Part shown: piece after piece, positions 16,626 through 25,188 of the stretch | How the letters are laid out: each line of letters begins with the position of its first letter | How positions within the stretch are numbered: the first letter of the stretch is position 1 | Source of the DNA: Murimonas intestini | Lineage (GTDB): Bacteria; Bacillota; Clostridia; Lachnospirales; Lachnospiraceae | Assembly: GCF_024622195.1 (NCBI RefSeq) | Contig: NZ_JANKBI010000014.1 | Location: forward strand, 1 to 64,000 | Length of the DNA stretch: 64,000 bases | Direction: 5' to 3' | Program-made: the position numbers and the translations under genes | The notes under the pieces: generated by a model | What the model was told of the DNA's origin: nothing | What the model saw: the letters and a program-made list of their open reading frames with translations, nothing else | The model's database searches: none

Positions 16626-17534
16626 ATGGATTTTTTAAGACTGTTAGAAGGAATACGGACACCTTTCCTGGATCAGATATTTCAGTTTATGACTTATTTT
16701 GGCCAGGATTTTCTGGTGCTGGGCATTATCTGCCTGCTCTACTGGTGTCTGAACAAAAAACTGGCCTACGAGATCGGCCTGTCTTTTTTCACCTCCGGAC
16801 TTATCCTGCAGAATCTGAAGATCACCTTCAGGATCCCCCGTCCCTGGGTCCTTGATCCTGGCTTTAAGGCGGTACCCTCTGCCATACCTGCTGCCACAGG
16901 ATATTCTTTTCCCAGCGGACATACCCAGAGCGCCACTACTCTTTTCTCTGGTCTGGCTCTGAATATAAAGAAAACCTGGGGAAGGATCATATGTATTGTC
17001 CTGTTCCTGCTTGTGGGCTTTTCCAGGATGTACCTGGGTGTCCATACACCTAAAGATGTTGTCACTGCCATGCTTATAGCCCTTGTTGTGTCCTGGCTGA
17101 TTCACAGGCTCATGGCATCCCTGAAGAATACAAAGAAAGAAAATATCATCATAGCCATCGTACTGGCTGTATTTTCTATTGCAACTGCCTGTTATTCTCT
17201 GGCTCTGCTGGGCAGCGGGACTATCGAAGAGGCTTACGCGGCAGACTGCTGCAAGGCGGCGGGCGCAGGTCTGGCGTTTGCACTTGGCTGGTACCTGGAA
17301 CACACATATATCCACTATGACACGAAAGCCTCCCTTTCATTCCAGGCAGTAAAATTTATAATAGGACTTATTGTCACTCTTTTACTCAAGACAGGACTTA
17401 AGGCTCTTCTGGGCGCCTCTGTCCCGTCAGAAATGTTCCAGTATTTTATTCTCGTCCTGTGGATCATAGTTATCTTTCCGTTTCTGCTCACTGCCTTCAC
17501 TAAAAACAGGCACAAAAAGGAGAAGCTTTCATGA
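16626..17534 (+). CDS. PAP2 superfamily membrane phosphatase
   Basis: An integral membrane phosphatase for lipid phosphates or pyrophosphates such as undecaprenyl-PP or phosphatidic acid. The three-part acid phosphatase signature is visible: KITFRIPRP, PSGHTQSA and SRMYLGVHTPKDV with the catalytic histidines. Several transmembrane helices precede and follow, and the basic C-terminus NRHKKEKLS faces the cytoplasm. Its stop overlaps the next start (ATGA), making a two-gene operon. Confidence 0.88.
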   Translation: MDFLRLLEGIRTPFLDQIFQFMTYFGQDFLVLGIICLLYWCLNKKLAYEIGLSFFTSGLILQNLKITFRIPRPWVLDPGFKAVPSAIPAATGYSFPSGHTQSATTLFSGLALNIKKTWGRIICIVLFLLVGFSRMYLGVHTPKDVVTAMLIALVVSWLIHRLMASLKNTKKENIIIAIVLAVFSIATACYSLALLGSGTIEEAYAADCCKAAGAGLAFALGWYLEHTYIHYDTKASLSFQAVKFIIGLIVTLLLKTGLKALLGASVPSEMFQYFILVLWIIVIFPFLLTAFTKNRHKKEKLS

Positions 17535-18373
17535 TATCACTAAATGAATTATGCAGGCTGATCAGCCTGCCGGATGAAGCTGCTGACCTGGTATGTAAAA
17601 TTGCAGAACGGCTGGACTGGGCTGCCGCAGCTCCAGCCATAAAACTCTTCTATTCCCGGGATACATGGATGGACGGAGTCTGTACGCTGAGAGAACTGTT
17701 CTCTCAAGAACAAGAAAATAAAAATGGCTTCCATATGCTCACCTGCATGCTGGAAACCTCCCGGAAGACATTTGAAGATTACATAGATCTGGGGATCGGT
17801 GAAAAGATTTTTGCAGATACCTTTAAGATGTTCTCAAGATTCGTTGGAGAACATAAAGAGAGTTTTGGCGAATATGGCTTCGACCGTGATTTTTGGACCT
17901 GCCGTATCATCGCCATGGAAGATTTCCGCATCGGTGAGATGGAATATGAGATGGAGACAGTTGACGGACACCCCAGAATCAACCTCCATATCCCATCAGA
18001 CGCTTCTCTGACACCTGAATGCTGCCGCAGCTCGGTCAGTGCTGCAAAAAGCTTCTTTGAGAAATTCTTTCCCCAGTACCACAGCGAGGCGTTTGTCTGC
18101 AGTTCGTGGCTTCTTTCTCCCAGGCTGGAACATGTCCTGAGGGCAGGATCTAATATCATGAAGTTTCAAAATGCCTTCCGCCTGATCGAGGATCAGCCTG
18201 ATGACATAGAATACATGACCTGGGTATTTAAAAAACCCGGGAGCTCATTAGATGAACTTCCCGGGCATACTTCACTTCAGCGGAACATCAGACAGTATCT
18301 AAAAAGCGGCGGTAAGATCGGCAGTTCAATAGGCATTCTGGAAGACGAAGACTTCGGGACTGCCTGTGTCTGA
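17531..18373 (+). CDS. acyltransferase-domain protein (NAT_N / GNAT-like C-terminal type)
   Basis: A soluble 280-residue protein starting inside the PAP2 stop codon with AAGGAG upstream. The helical N-terminal part (about 1-120) and the beta-rich C-terminal part (about 125-275, with NLHIPSDASLTPECCRSS and LSPRLEHVLRAGSNIM) match a two-domain family annotated as N-acyltransferase-like in clostridia. Substrate unknown. The stop lies 2 bases from the convergent MATE stop codon. Confidence 0.6.
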   Translation: MISLNELCRLISLPDEAADLVCKIAERLDWAAAAPAIKLFYSRDTWMDGVCTLRELFSQEQENKNGFHMLTCMLETSRKTFEDYIDLGIGEKIFADTFKMFSRFVGEHKESFGEYGFDRDFWTCRIIAMEDFRIGEMEYEMETVDGHPRINLHIPSDASLTPECCRSSVSAAKSFFEKFFPQYHSEAFVCSSWLLSPRLEHVLRAGSNIMKFQNAFRLIEDQPDDIEYMTWVFKKPGSSLDELPGHTSLQRNIRQYLKSGGKIGSSIGILEDEDFGTACV

Positions 18374-18375
18374 TC

Positions 18376-19734
18376 TCACTCCGCTGCCACCATCTTCTCT
18401 TGTTCCCATCTCATCAGCCTCTTCATCCTGACAAAATAGACAGGAATCAAAGGAATCAGGGCCGATACCCAGGCACAGGGATCGGTCAGACAGATTCCCA
18501 CATATCCCAGGGGCGCAGCCAGCAGCACTATAGCCAGCCATCTGGCGAACAGTTCAAAAACTCCTCCCAGCATAGGCACAAAACCATCTCCCAGCCCCTG
18601 CAGCACATTTCTGAACAGAAAGATAGTCCCCAAAAATGGATAAAACCACATACTGATGCGGAACATCTGCCTGGCTATGGATCTTATTTCCCCGGTTGGA
18701 TCTTTCACAAACATGGTAACCATGGAATCTCCCAGGAAGTAAACGATCAGTGCACAGACTGCGCTGCCGCCCAGCACAATAAAGAATGCCTGCCTCATCC
18801 CTTTCCTGATCCGCTTTATCTTTCCTGCGCCCGCATTCTGTCCTGCAAAGGTAGCCATGGTGACTCCCAGGGACGGAAATACCTGGACTATAATATTCTG
18901 CACCTTAATAGCGGCTGCGAACGCTGCAATATAAGCAGACCCCAGCAGATTTAAGGAAGCCTGCACGATCATTGTGCCAAGACCTGTTATGGAAAACTGA
19001 AGCGCCATGGGTATCCCCATAACCATAAGCCTCCAGGCGCTCCTTCCGTTAAATCTGGCATCCTCCCTGCTAAAATGCAGAATCTCAAAATGCCTGCGCA
19101 CATAAAAGAAGCAGAGTACTGCAGATACACCCTGTGCCAGAACTGTAGCATAGGCGGCTCCGGCCACTCCCATGGGTAGCACTGCTACAAAAAGCAGATC
19201 CAGGCCGATATTGAGCAGCGAGGAGAGTATCAGGAAATACAGCGGCGTCTTACTGTCCCCCAGAGACCTGGCAGTACCCGCCAGCATATTGTACATGATA
19301 GTTACAGGCAGCCCTGCATAGATAATGGCAATATAGCTGCGCGTATCTCCAAAAATATTATCAGGTGTATTCATAAGCCTGAGGACCGGTTCATTTGCAA
19401 TAAGCAGGCCTGCGGTCATAACTGCCGCCATGGCCGCACAGAGATAAATGGACATAGCCACATAATGACGCAGACGTTTGTGATCGCCTGCGCCAAAGCT
19501 CTGCGCTATCAGTATGGCAAACCCGCTGGTCATGCCGCTCACCCAGCCGATCACCAGAAAGTTAATGGAACCGGTCGTCCCTACAGCTGCCAGCGCATCC
19601 ACGCCTAAAAACTGTCCTACAATGATCGAGTCAACGATATTATAGAAATTCTGAAAAATATTTCCGATAAGAACGGGAATCGTAAACATGATGATCAGCT
19701 TAAGCGGATTCCCCTTTGTCATATCATTTGTCAT
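18376..19734 (-). CDS. MATE family efflux transporter
   Basis: Na+- or H+-driven exporter of drugs or metabolites. The 452-residue protein has twelve predicted helices in two halves. The characteristic N-terminal LIIMFTIPVLIGNIFQNFYN and IVDSIIVGQFLG and the repeated IAQSFGAGDHKRL / FAGQNAGAGKIKRIRKGM loops are visible. It starts 10 bases after the DegV gene and is probably co-transcribed with it. Confidence 0.92.
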   Translation of the reverse strand: MTNDMTKGNPLKLIIMFTIPVLIGNIFQNFYNIVDSIIVGQFLGVDALAAVGTTGSINFLVIGWVSGMTSGFAILIAQSFGAGDHKRLRHYVAMSIYLCAAMAAVMTAGLLIANEPVLRLMNTPDNIFGDTRSYIAIIYAGLPVTIMYNMLAGTARSLGDSKTPLYFLILSSLLNIGLDLLFVAVLPMGVAGAAYATVLAQGVSAVLCFFYVRRHFEILHFSREDARFNGRSAWRLMVMGIPMALQFSITGLGTMIVQASLNLLGSAYIAAFAAAIKVQNIIVQVFPSLGVTMATFAGQNAGAGKIKRIRKGMRQAFFIVLGGSAVCALIVYFLGDSMVTMFVKDPTGEIRSIARQMFRISMWFYPFLGTIFLFRNVLQGLGDGFVPMLGGVFELFARWLAIVLLAAPLGYVGICLTDPCAWVSALIPLIPVYFVRMKRLMRWEQEKMVAAE

Positions 19735-19744
19735 CGATGCTCCC

Positions 19745-20614
19745 TTATCTCACATCACCCATATAGAAAAGCGCCAGGGTACCGGGTCCTGAATGGGCTC
19801 CGATAGTAGGCCCTACCGGGTTAATAAGGAATTCCTGGATCCCCAGCTTTTCCCTGATCATATCCCTCAGATACTCCGCATCTTCCAGGCAGTCTCCATG
19901 GCTGATGAATACAATATCATTCTTGTCCCTGTAGCTTCCGATCTGCTTTTCCATGGATTCTACAAGGGCAGCTATAGACTTCTTCCTCCCTCTTACCTTG
20001 GATACAGGGACAAGGTGACCTTCATCATCCACATGGAGTACAGGTTTGAGGTTCACCATAGTTCCCAGAATGGCTGCGGCTTTTGAAACACGGCCGCCCC
20101 TGTAAAGATGAAACAAATCATCCACGGTAAAATTATGGACCATATGCAGCTTATTATTTTCTATCCAGCTGACAAGTTCATCATATTCCATCCCCTGCTC
20201 CTTCAGCATGACAGCCTTATGTACAAGCAGGCCTTCTCCAAGGGACGCGCACAGTGAATCGATAACTGTGATCTTAACATCTGGATTCTCCTCCATAAGC
20301 TCCTCAGCTGCTATCCTTGCACTGTTATAGCTGCCTGAAAGTCCGCTGGAGAAAGCTATATGAATAAGGCGGTTCGTCCTTTCCAGAAAGACCTTCAGTT
20401 CTTCCTTCGCCTCATCAGGATTAACCTGAGATGTAGTAGGCATAGAGCCTGCCCTCATTTTAGCGTAGAACTCCTTATATGGAAGTTCATTCTTTTTACT
20501 GTATGTTTTCCCATCTATCATATAAGTCAGGGACATAACGCCCAGACCATGCTCCTGGAAATAGGAATCCGGCAGATCTGTCATATTATCAGTAGTTATT
20601 AAATAATCACTCAT
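19745..20614 (-). CDS. DegV family fatty-acid binding protein
   Basis: Binds a fatty acid (FakB type in some species, handing it to the FakA kinase). The 289-residue form begins MSDYLITTDNMTDLP. The binding motifs are visible: MPTTSQVNP (Thr-Ser of the lipid head group), FSSGLSGSYNSAR and the C-terminal GPTIGAHSGPGTLALFY. I prefer the ATG at 20614, 8 bases after GGAGG, over the ATG at 20650. MATE follows in the same operon. Confidence 0.9.
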   Translation of the reverse strand: MSDYLITTDNMTDLPDSYFQEHGLGVMSLTYMIDGKTYSKKNELPYKEFYAKMRAGSMPTTSQVNPDEAKEELKVFLERTNRLIHIAFSSGLSGSYNSARIAAEELMEENPDVKITVIDSLCASLGEGLLVHKAVMLKEQGMEYDELVSWIENNKLHMVHNFTVDDLFHLYRGGRVSKAAAILGTMVNLKPVLHVDDEGHLVPVSKVRGRKKSIAALVESMEKQIGSYRDKNDIVFISHGDCLEDAEYLRDMIREKLGIQEFLINPVGPTIGAHSGPGTLALFYMGDVR

Positions 20615-20737
20615 TCTCTTTTCCTCCCATAGAAAACTTTTTTCCATCATAGCATCTTTTCAAAAAATATGCAAATAGGAATAAAAGGCTGTACTGGAAA
20701 ATAGACTATATAAAACAATGGTTAGGGGGGATTATGG

Positions 20738-21259
20738 ATGAGTTCTAAGACAAAAATTATGGTATTTAAAATGCGTGAAGTTATTTATACCGGGATTTTT
20801 GCTGTACTGGGAATCATACTTATCGTACTGATGATAATCATGTTCAAGCCGAAAAAAGAGGCTGAGAGCGCACAGACCGCGGCTGACGCCGCAAAATACA
20901 CTGCGGGTGTCTACACCTCCGGGATCACCATAGGTGACAGCGCCATAGATGTGGAAGTGGTGGTGGATACAAGCCATATCAACTCCATACGTCTTGTCAA
21001 TTTAAGTGAATCTGTCACCACAATGTACCCTCTCGTACAGCCTGCCCTGGAAGACCTCGCATCTCAGATATATGAGTCTCAGACAACAGATGGCATCACC
21101 TTCTCTGCCGACAGCAAATATACCTCGCAGATACTTCTGGATGCCATCAAGGACTCCCTGAACAAAGCCAGGGTCAAAGACGGCAGCAAGCCTGACAAAG
21201 AGTCTGCAGACGAATCGGAGACAGAAACAAAGGCGCAGTCTGACGATGATGATGACTGA
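20738..21259 (+). CDS. membrane-anchored FMN-binding-like domain protein
   Basis: The 173-residue protein has a single N-terminal transmembrane helix (about 15-38, IYTGIFAVLGIILIVLMIIM) and an extracytoplasmic domain (about 50-142) with AAKYTAGVYTSGITIGDSAI and a predicted beta-alpha pattern like the FMN_bind fold. An acidic tail ends in five Asp residues. The covalent-flavin SGAT motif is not clear, so flavin binding is doubtful. AGGGGGG precedes the ATG. Single gene with its own terminator. Confidence 0.6.
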   Translation: MSSKTKIMVFKMREVIYTGIFAVLGIILIVLMIIMFKPKKEAESAQTAADAAKYTAGVYTSGITIGDSAIDVEVVVDTSHINSIRLVNLSESVTTMYPLVQPALEDLASQIYESQTTDGITFSADSKYTSQILLDAIKDSLNKARVKDGSKPDKESADESETETKAQSDDDDD

Positions 21260-21270
21260 CACAGCCAGAA

Positions 21271-21308
21271 AATCAAGTACCCCGCAGCCTGCTGCAGGGT
21301 ATTTGATT
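21271..21308. terminator. bidirectional terminator between convergent genes
   Basis: Near-perfect arms of about 17 bases (AATCAAGTACCCCGCAG against CTGCAGGGTATTTGATT) lie between the convergent FMN-like gene and the secreted repeat protein. The A/T ends allow use from either side. Confidence 0.75.
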
Positions 21309-21361
21309 CTCACGGCAGCCGCTGCTGCTTTACAGGAAGTCCTCTCCATGCCGCACAGTAT

Positions 21362-22783
21362 CTAATCCATCTCTTCTGAATCGAAATCCTCTATCTTGTA
21401 ACCTGTAAATTGTATTTTATCTGTGGAGGCAGACGCACCAGCACTTTCAATAGCACTTTTTAGCTGGTCTGCAGTAAACTTCCCGGGATTTTCTGATTTC
21501 TCAAGTATATCCATGACCCCGGCCTTGACCGAGTCTAAAAACTGCTCCCTCTCACCGACAGTCAGCTCATCTGCAGCCAGTATCCTGTATGTAAATGTAT
21601 AGTAAGCATATGATATTCCTGTGGCAACCTCATCTCCAAAGACATCTTCCTTATGCTCAATCTGGAAATAATCGCTGTGCTCAGGATCCACAGTCTTTCC
21701 TGAATAGACTTCCTTAGCCCTGGCGCTGTATTCCTTTATGGAGGTTTGTATAATATTATTCAGGAAATCTTCCTCTTTGCCCGTGCGTTCATATTCGGAT
21801 GCCCACAGAACTGCCTCGTAAGCTTTTAAAAACTCTTCCGTCATTTTTTCCCCATTCAGTACAGAATTTACTTCCCGGTTAAATTCACTCACAGGCATAG
21901 ACTCATAATCCGAAAAATGGAGCACATTCAGCACAACGTCATATTGCTCTTTTAACTCTTCCTTAGACACAGTTTCATTGGAAGTATCATCTGAGGAATT
22001 CTCTGAAATCCCATCATCCTCAAGTTCATTCCAGTAGGGCTGCCAGTAATAATACAGATATGGATCAGTATCCGCTGAAACTTTATCTGGATCTGTTTCC
22101 AGTATCTGGATCAGTTTCTCCTTCAGTACCTCCTCCATCTTCTGCTCATCCCTGAGCTCTGACTGGTCAAATTGATCTAAAAATTCCTGCATCTGCGTCT
22201 GTACGCCCTCAAGCGCCTGATCCCTCTGGGCAACCGTCATATCTTCCAGACTGTCCATGTCATAGTCAAAGCTGAATTCCGCATACGCGCCTGTAAGCAC
22301 TACCTTGTCACCATAGATATCACCGAAAGTCTCCACTGAGGCTTCTCCTGAATAGTTGGGCTTCTCCTTATGGCAGGCATTATAGTGAAGTTCTGAACAC
22401 TCCTCCCATGTATTTGAAAGTGTCGTCATAAAAAATTCATATTCCGGGTCGTCATCTCTGAGCCCCCAATATACCTTTTCCAATATACCCTCTGTCTTAT
22501 GGAAGGCTGTCTCATCCTCCCAGTCCAGCACTTTCTTATTATAATCCCCCACCTTCATTGATTCATACCCGTCAAACTTTAAAGACACAGCGAACTCATA
22601 CTCATCCTGTGTATATTTCTTATCGTCTGAACTGTTCCAGTTCCCGCCCCTTACTAAATGCCGCTGGTATGCAGCCTTTTCTGCTTCCGGAGTCCGCAGC
22701 AGCGCCGCAGAAACATTTATCTTTCCAAAGCAGAGGCACACAGCCATGCCTGTCATCAATATTCCTATTCCTGCTTTTCTCAT
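21362..22783 (-). CDS. secreted protein with two copies of a domain shared with the M56 sensor
   Basis: The 473-residue protein has a signal peptide (about 1-26) and two related domains (about 62-250 and 275-473). Copy 2 has YESMPVSEFNREVNSVL, KEDVFGDEV, YTFTYRILAADELTVGERE and ASTDKIQFTGYKIEDF. Copy 1 has YESMKVGDYNKKVL, GDIYGDKV and EDMTVAQRDQAL. The same pattern forms the extracellular end of the M56 protein encoded just upstream, whose stop overlaps this start. It may be a competing ligand, a partner or a target of the sensor. No family known to me. Confidence 0.7.
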   Translation of the reverse strand: MRKAGIGILMTGMAVCLCFGKINVSAALLRTPEAEKAAYQRHLVRGGNWNSSDDKKYTQDEYEFAVSLKFDGYESMKVGDYNKKVLDWEDETAFHKTEGILEKVYWGLRDDDPEYEFFMTTLSNTWEECSELHYNACHKEKPNYSGEASVETFGDIYGDKVVLTGAYAEFSFDYDMDSLEDMTVAQRDQALEGVQTQMQEFLDQFDQSELRDEQKMEEVLKEKLIQILETDPDKVSADTDPYLYYYWQPYWNELEDDGISENSSDDTSNETVSKEELKEQYDVVLNVLHFSDYESMPVSEFNREVNSVLNGEKMTEEFLKAYEAVLWASEYERTGKEEDFLNNIIQTSIKEYSARAKEVYSGKTVDPEHSDYFQIEHKEDVFGDEVATGISYAYYTFTYRILAADELTVGEREQFLDSVKAGVMDILEKSENPGKFTADQLKSAIESAGASASTDKIQFTGYKIEDFDSEEMD

Positions 22784-24609
22784 AGCTCCTCCTTATTCTC
22801 TATCTCAAAATAATCGATCTCACCGCCAGTGAATTCAATATGTTCGTTAGATGCTGATTTCCCTATCTTCTTTAATTCTTCCAGCGCTTCTTTTTCTCCT
22901 TTTTCTTCATCGGCAGATATATTTCCTGATTCCAGATAGTCCTGAACCCCCTTCATCACATCCTGAAGGAACTGGTCACGTTCTCGTACTGTAAGTTTGT
23001 CCTGGTCAAGGATTCTGTACGTAAACCTATAATCAATCATCCCAAAATCAACTGTGACCTTATCCCCAAACACGTCTTCTTCTGAAGTTATCTGTGCTGT
23101 GCTGCTGAATGAGGGATCTGTACGCCGGCCGGAATAAACTTCATCCATACGGGAAGAATATTCGGTTAATGAGGCGTTTACCGTATTGCACAGATATGCC
23201 TCATAAGGATCGCCGGCCGGGAGCATGCTCATAACTACTTCATATAATGTATAGAGCCCTGTATCCATGAAGTCCTCTTCTGATGAGAAAACCGCATTTA
23301 TTTTTCTGTTAAATTCAGCTATTGACATATCCTCGTAATTTTCAATTGCCACTGCATTTATAAGCCTGTCGTACTGGGACTTCGCATACTCACTGTTAAG
23401 TGCATATTTCTTCATATCAAAGTTCCAGTCCTCTTCCCCTGTCTTTCCCTCCAGAATATCTGATCCTTCTCCATTAGCCAGCTCTGTTTCAATTGCTTTC
23501 CCTGTCTCATTTTGCTTCTCTGTCCCGCTTGCTTCCCCAGTCTCACTAAGTTTCTCTGTCTCATTTATGTCCTGGACAAGGGCGCCTTTTTCACTGCCTT
23601 CCTTCAGGGCCTCTTCCCCGGCAGCCATAACCTGACCGCTCTCTCCCTGGGCATTTGGAAGAAACAGGCTGAGTGCTGCAGCTACCATCAGAAGCGCTGC
23701 GACTGTGCTGATCACGGTAGTTTTTCTTGATTTCATAACTGCTGTTATCCTCTCTTTCATAGCGTTTTTACAAAAACTGTTTACAATGGGTGAACAGCCG
23801 CTGCGGTGCTCCTCAAGCCCTACAAGTGTCAATGCATAGGTGACGCGTGCCTGGCTGCCGTACTGCCTGATCACATAGTCATCACAGGACAGCTCCAGAT
23901 CTCTGTTTGCAAGAATATACATGACCCAGACAAGAGGATTAAACCAATGTACACACACAAGCGCCGCCAGCAGCCATTTGAACAGTGCGTCAAACCGGCG
24001 GATATGGGCAAACTCATGGGCAAGTATAAAGGAAAGTTTATTCTCATCCATCAGGTTCAGATTCTTAGGCAGCAGGATAACGGGCCAGAGGATGCCGTAT
24101 GTCAGAGGAGAGTCTATCTGGTCACAGACACGTATCTGTATAGGCCTGCGCAGCCTGTGGTTTTCCAGCCACGTCTTCACATATGAATTTTCAATAGGAA
24201 GAGAAGCCCTGTATATCCTTTTCCCCCGCATATGAGATACCCAGAAGCTCAATGCCACAATAACCGCCACAGCTATCCATATACCCGTTATTACAGATAC
24301 AGGTACACCGCCCGGCATAGAACTGCTTCCAGATAAACCTGCCGTAGCCTTCATTGACAGCGGTGTCCTCTCCGTAACCAGCACGCCTCCCCGGCGGGCA
24401 GCATGCGCCAGCCGTTCTGCCGCAGTATAAATACTCACAGGCGAGGTGACTGTCACCGGGAGAGTCAGTCTCAGGAAGGCTGCAGCCCACAGCACCTTCA
24501 CAGCTGTTTTTGGTATTTTGTTAAAAGTTGCCGCTCTAAGAACAGTGATCGCGATTATAAAAATGCCCCCATACAGGCTCATTTCTATAAAAGACATCGT
24601 TGAAATCAT
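22780..24609 (-). CDS. BlaR1-like M56 metallopeptidase sensor with unusual extracellular domain
   Basis: The 609-residue integral membrane protease has helices near 12-28, 37-55, 104-125, 209-232 and 299-317 and a zinc site HEFAH at 198-202 with the distal Glu in NRDLELSCDD. In BlaR1/MecR1, sensor-domain binding triggers cleavage of the BlaI repressor. Here the outer part (about 320-609) is not a penicillin-binding domain. It is a Glu/Thr/Gly-rich linker followed by a domain (YEDMSIAEFNRKINAVF, EDVFGDKV, YRFTYRILDQDKLTVRERD, FTGGEIDYFE) also found twice in the next gene. Start and stop overlap both neighbours by 4 bases. Confidence 0.88.
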   Translation of the reverse strand: MISTMSFIEMSLYGGIFIIAITVLRAATFNKIPKTAVKVLWAAAFLRLTLPVTVTSPVSIYTAAERLAHAARRGGVLVTERTPLSMKATAGLSGSSSMPGGVPVSVITGIWIAVAVIVALSFWVSHMRGKRIYRASLPIENSYVKTWLENHRLRRPIQIRVCDQIDSPLTYGILWPVILLPKNLNLMDENKLSFILAHEFAHIRRFDALFKWLLAALVCVHWFNPLVWVMYILANRDLELSCDDYVIRQYGSQARVTYALTLVGLEEHRSGCSPIVNSFCKNAMKERITAVMKSRKTTVISTVAALLMVAAALSLFLPNAQGESGQVMAAGEEALKEGSEKGALVQDINETEKLSETGEASGTEKQNETGKAIETELANGEGSDILEGKTGEEDWNFDMKKYALNSEYAKSQYDRLINAVAIENYEDMSIAEFNRKINAVFSSEEDFMDTGLYTLYEVVMSMLPAGDPYEAYLCNTVNASLTEYSSRMDEVYSGRRTDPSFSSTAQITSEEDVFGDKVTVDFGMIDYRFTYRILDQDKLTVRERDQFLQDVMKGVQDYLESGNISADEEKGEKEALEELKKIGKSASNEHIEFTGGEIDYFEIENKEEL

Positions 24610-24974
24610 CCTTCCCCCTCCAATCTCTCGATCAGTTGCTTCAATCTGAGGATCTCCTCCCCTGACATCTTCTTCTGTCCCAGAAGTGATGCCACAAGGC
24701 GGTCCGCAGCGCCCCCATAGTTACGTTCAATAAACTCCTCCGTCTCCTGCTCCAGTACTTCTTCCCTGCTTATCAGCGCATGGCACATAAAACCCGGATC
24801 ACTGCGGCGAATTGCACCCTTCTCAATGCATTTCTTAATCACAGTATAAGTAGTCGTCTTACTCCATCCTACTCTGATATTTAATTCAGCCGCAATCTCT
24901 TTAGCGCTCATATCCCCGTTGTCCCATATACATTCCATAACACGCTTCTCTGAATCAAACAATTTTAAGCTCAA
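24606..24974 (-). CDS. BlaI/MecI/CopY family transcriptional repressor
   Basis: The 122-residue winged-helix repressor has the DNA-binding region at 1-75 (LNIRVGWSKTTTYTVIKKCI being the recognition part) and a C-terminal dimerisation helix region. It starts with TTG at 24974, 9 bases after GGAGG. Its likely operators are the three dyads directly upstream, so the operon would be autoregulated and released when the M56 protease cleaves the repressor. Confidence 0.92.
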   Translation of the reverse strand: MSLKLFDSEKRVMECIWDNGDMSAKEIAAELNIRVGWSKTTTYTVIKKCIEKGAIRRSDPGFMCHALISREEVLEQETEEFIERNYGGAADRLVASLLGQKKMSGEEILRLKQLIERLEGEG

Positions 24975-24992
24975 GTCAAATCACCTCCTTTG

Positions 24993-25070
24993 TTCTACTC
25001 CATTAGAATATAATTTCATTCTACTCCCATAGAACAGAATTGTCAAGCACATTATTCTATTGGAGTAGAA
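24993..25070. promoter_or_regulatory. three BlaI-type operator dyads
   Basis: Three copies of the perfect-arm dyad TTCTA-N6-TAGAA lie at 24993-25008, 25019-25034 and 25055-25070. Their centres also agree (CTCCAT, CTCCCA, and CTCCAA on the opposite strand). The middle copy covers the -10 box and the spacer end of the promoter. They differ from the classical TACA/TGTA bla/mec operator, so the repressor probably has its own specificity. Confidence 0.85.
25018..25046 (-). promoter_or_regulatory. promoter of the BlaI-M56 operon
   Basis: Consensus TTGACA (25046-25041) and TAGAAT (25023-25018) are spaced by exactly 17 bases on the minus strand. The -10 lies inside operator 2. Confidence 0.8.
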
Positions 25071-25091
25071 TATTTTATATAAATAAAAAGA

Positions 25092-25122
25092 CAGTCTGCC
25101 CTGATATTCTCAAAGCAGACTG
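25092..25122 (-). terminator. intrinsic terminator of the peptidoglycan-binding protein gene
   Basis: CAGTCTGC / GCAGACTG arms with a 15-base loop are followed on the minus strand by TCTTTTTATTT, about 65 bases after the stop of the gene at 25189-26457. Confidence 0.75.
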
Positions 25123-25188
25123 CCAAACTGTTCTTATTAATTTTTGCATCATGTTCTTTCGGTCCGGACAGTAAAATTTCTTCAGCGT

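Noticed and set aside
16644..17315. 223-codon minus-strand frame
   Set aside because: Lies fully antisense to the PAP2 gene with clear motifs on the other strand.
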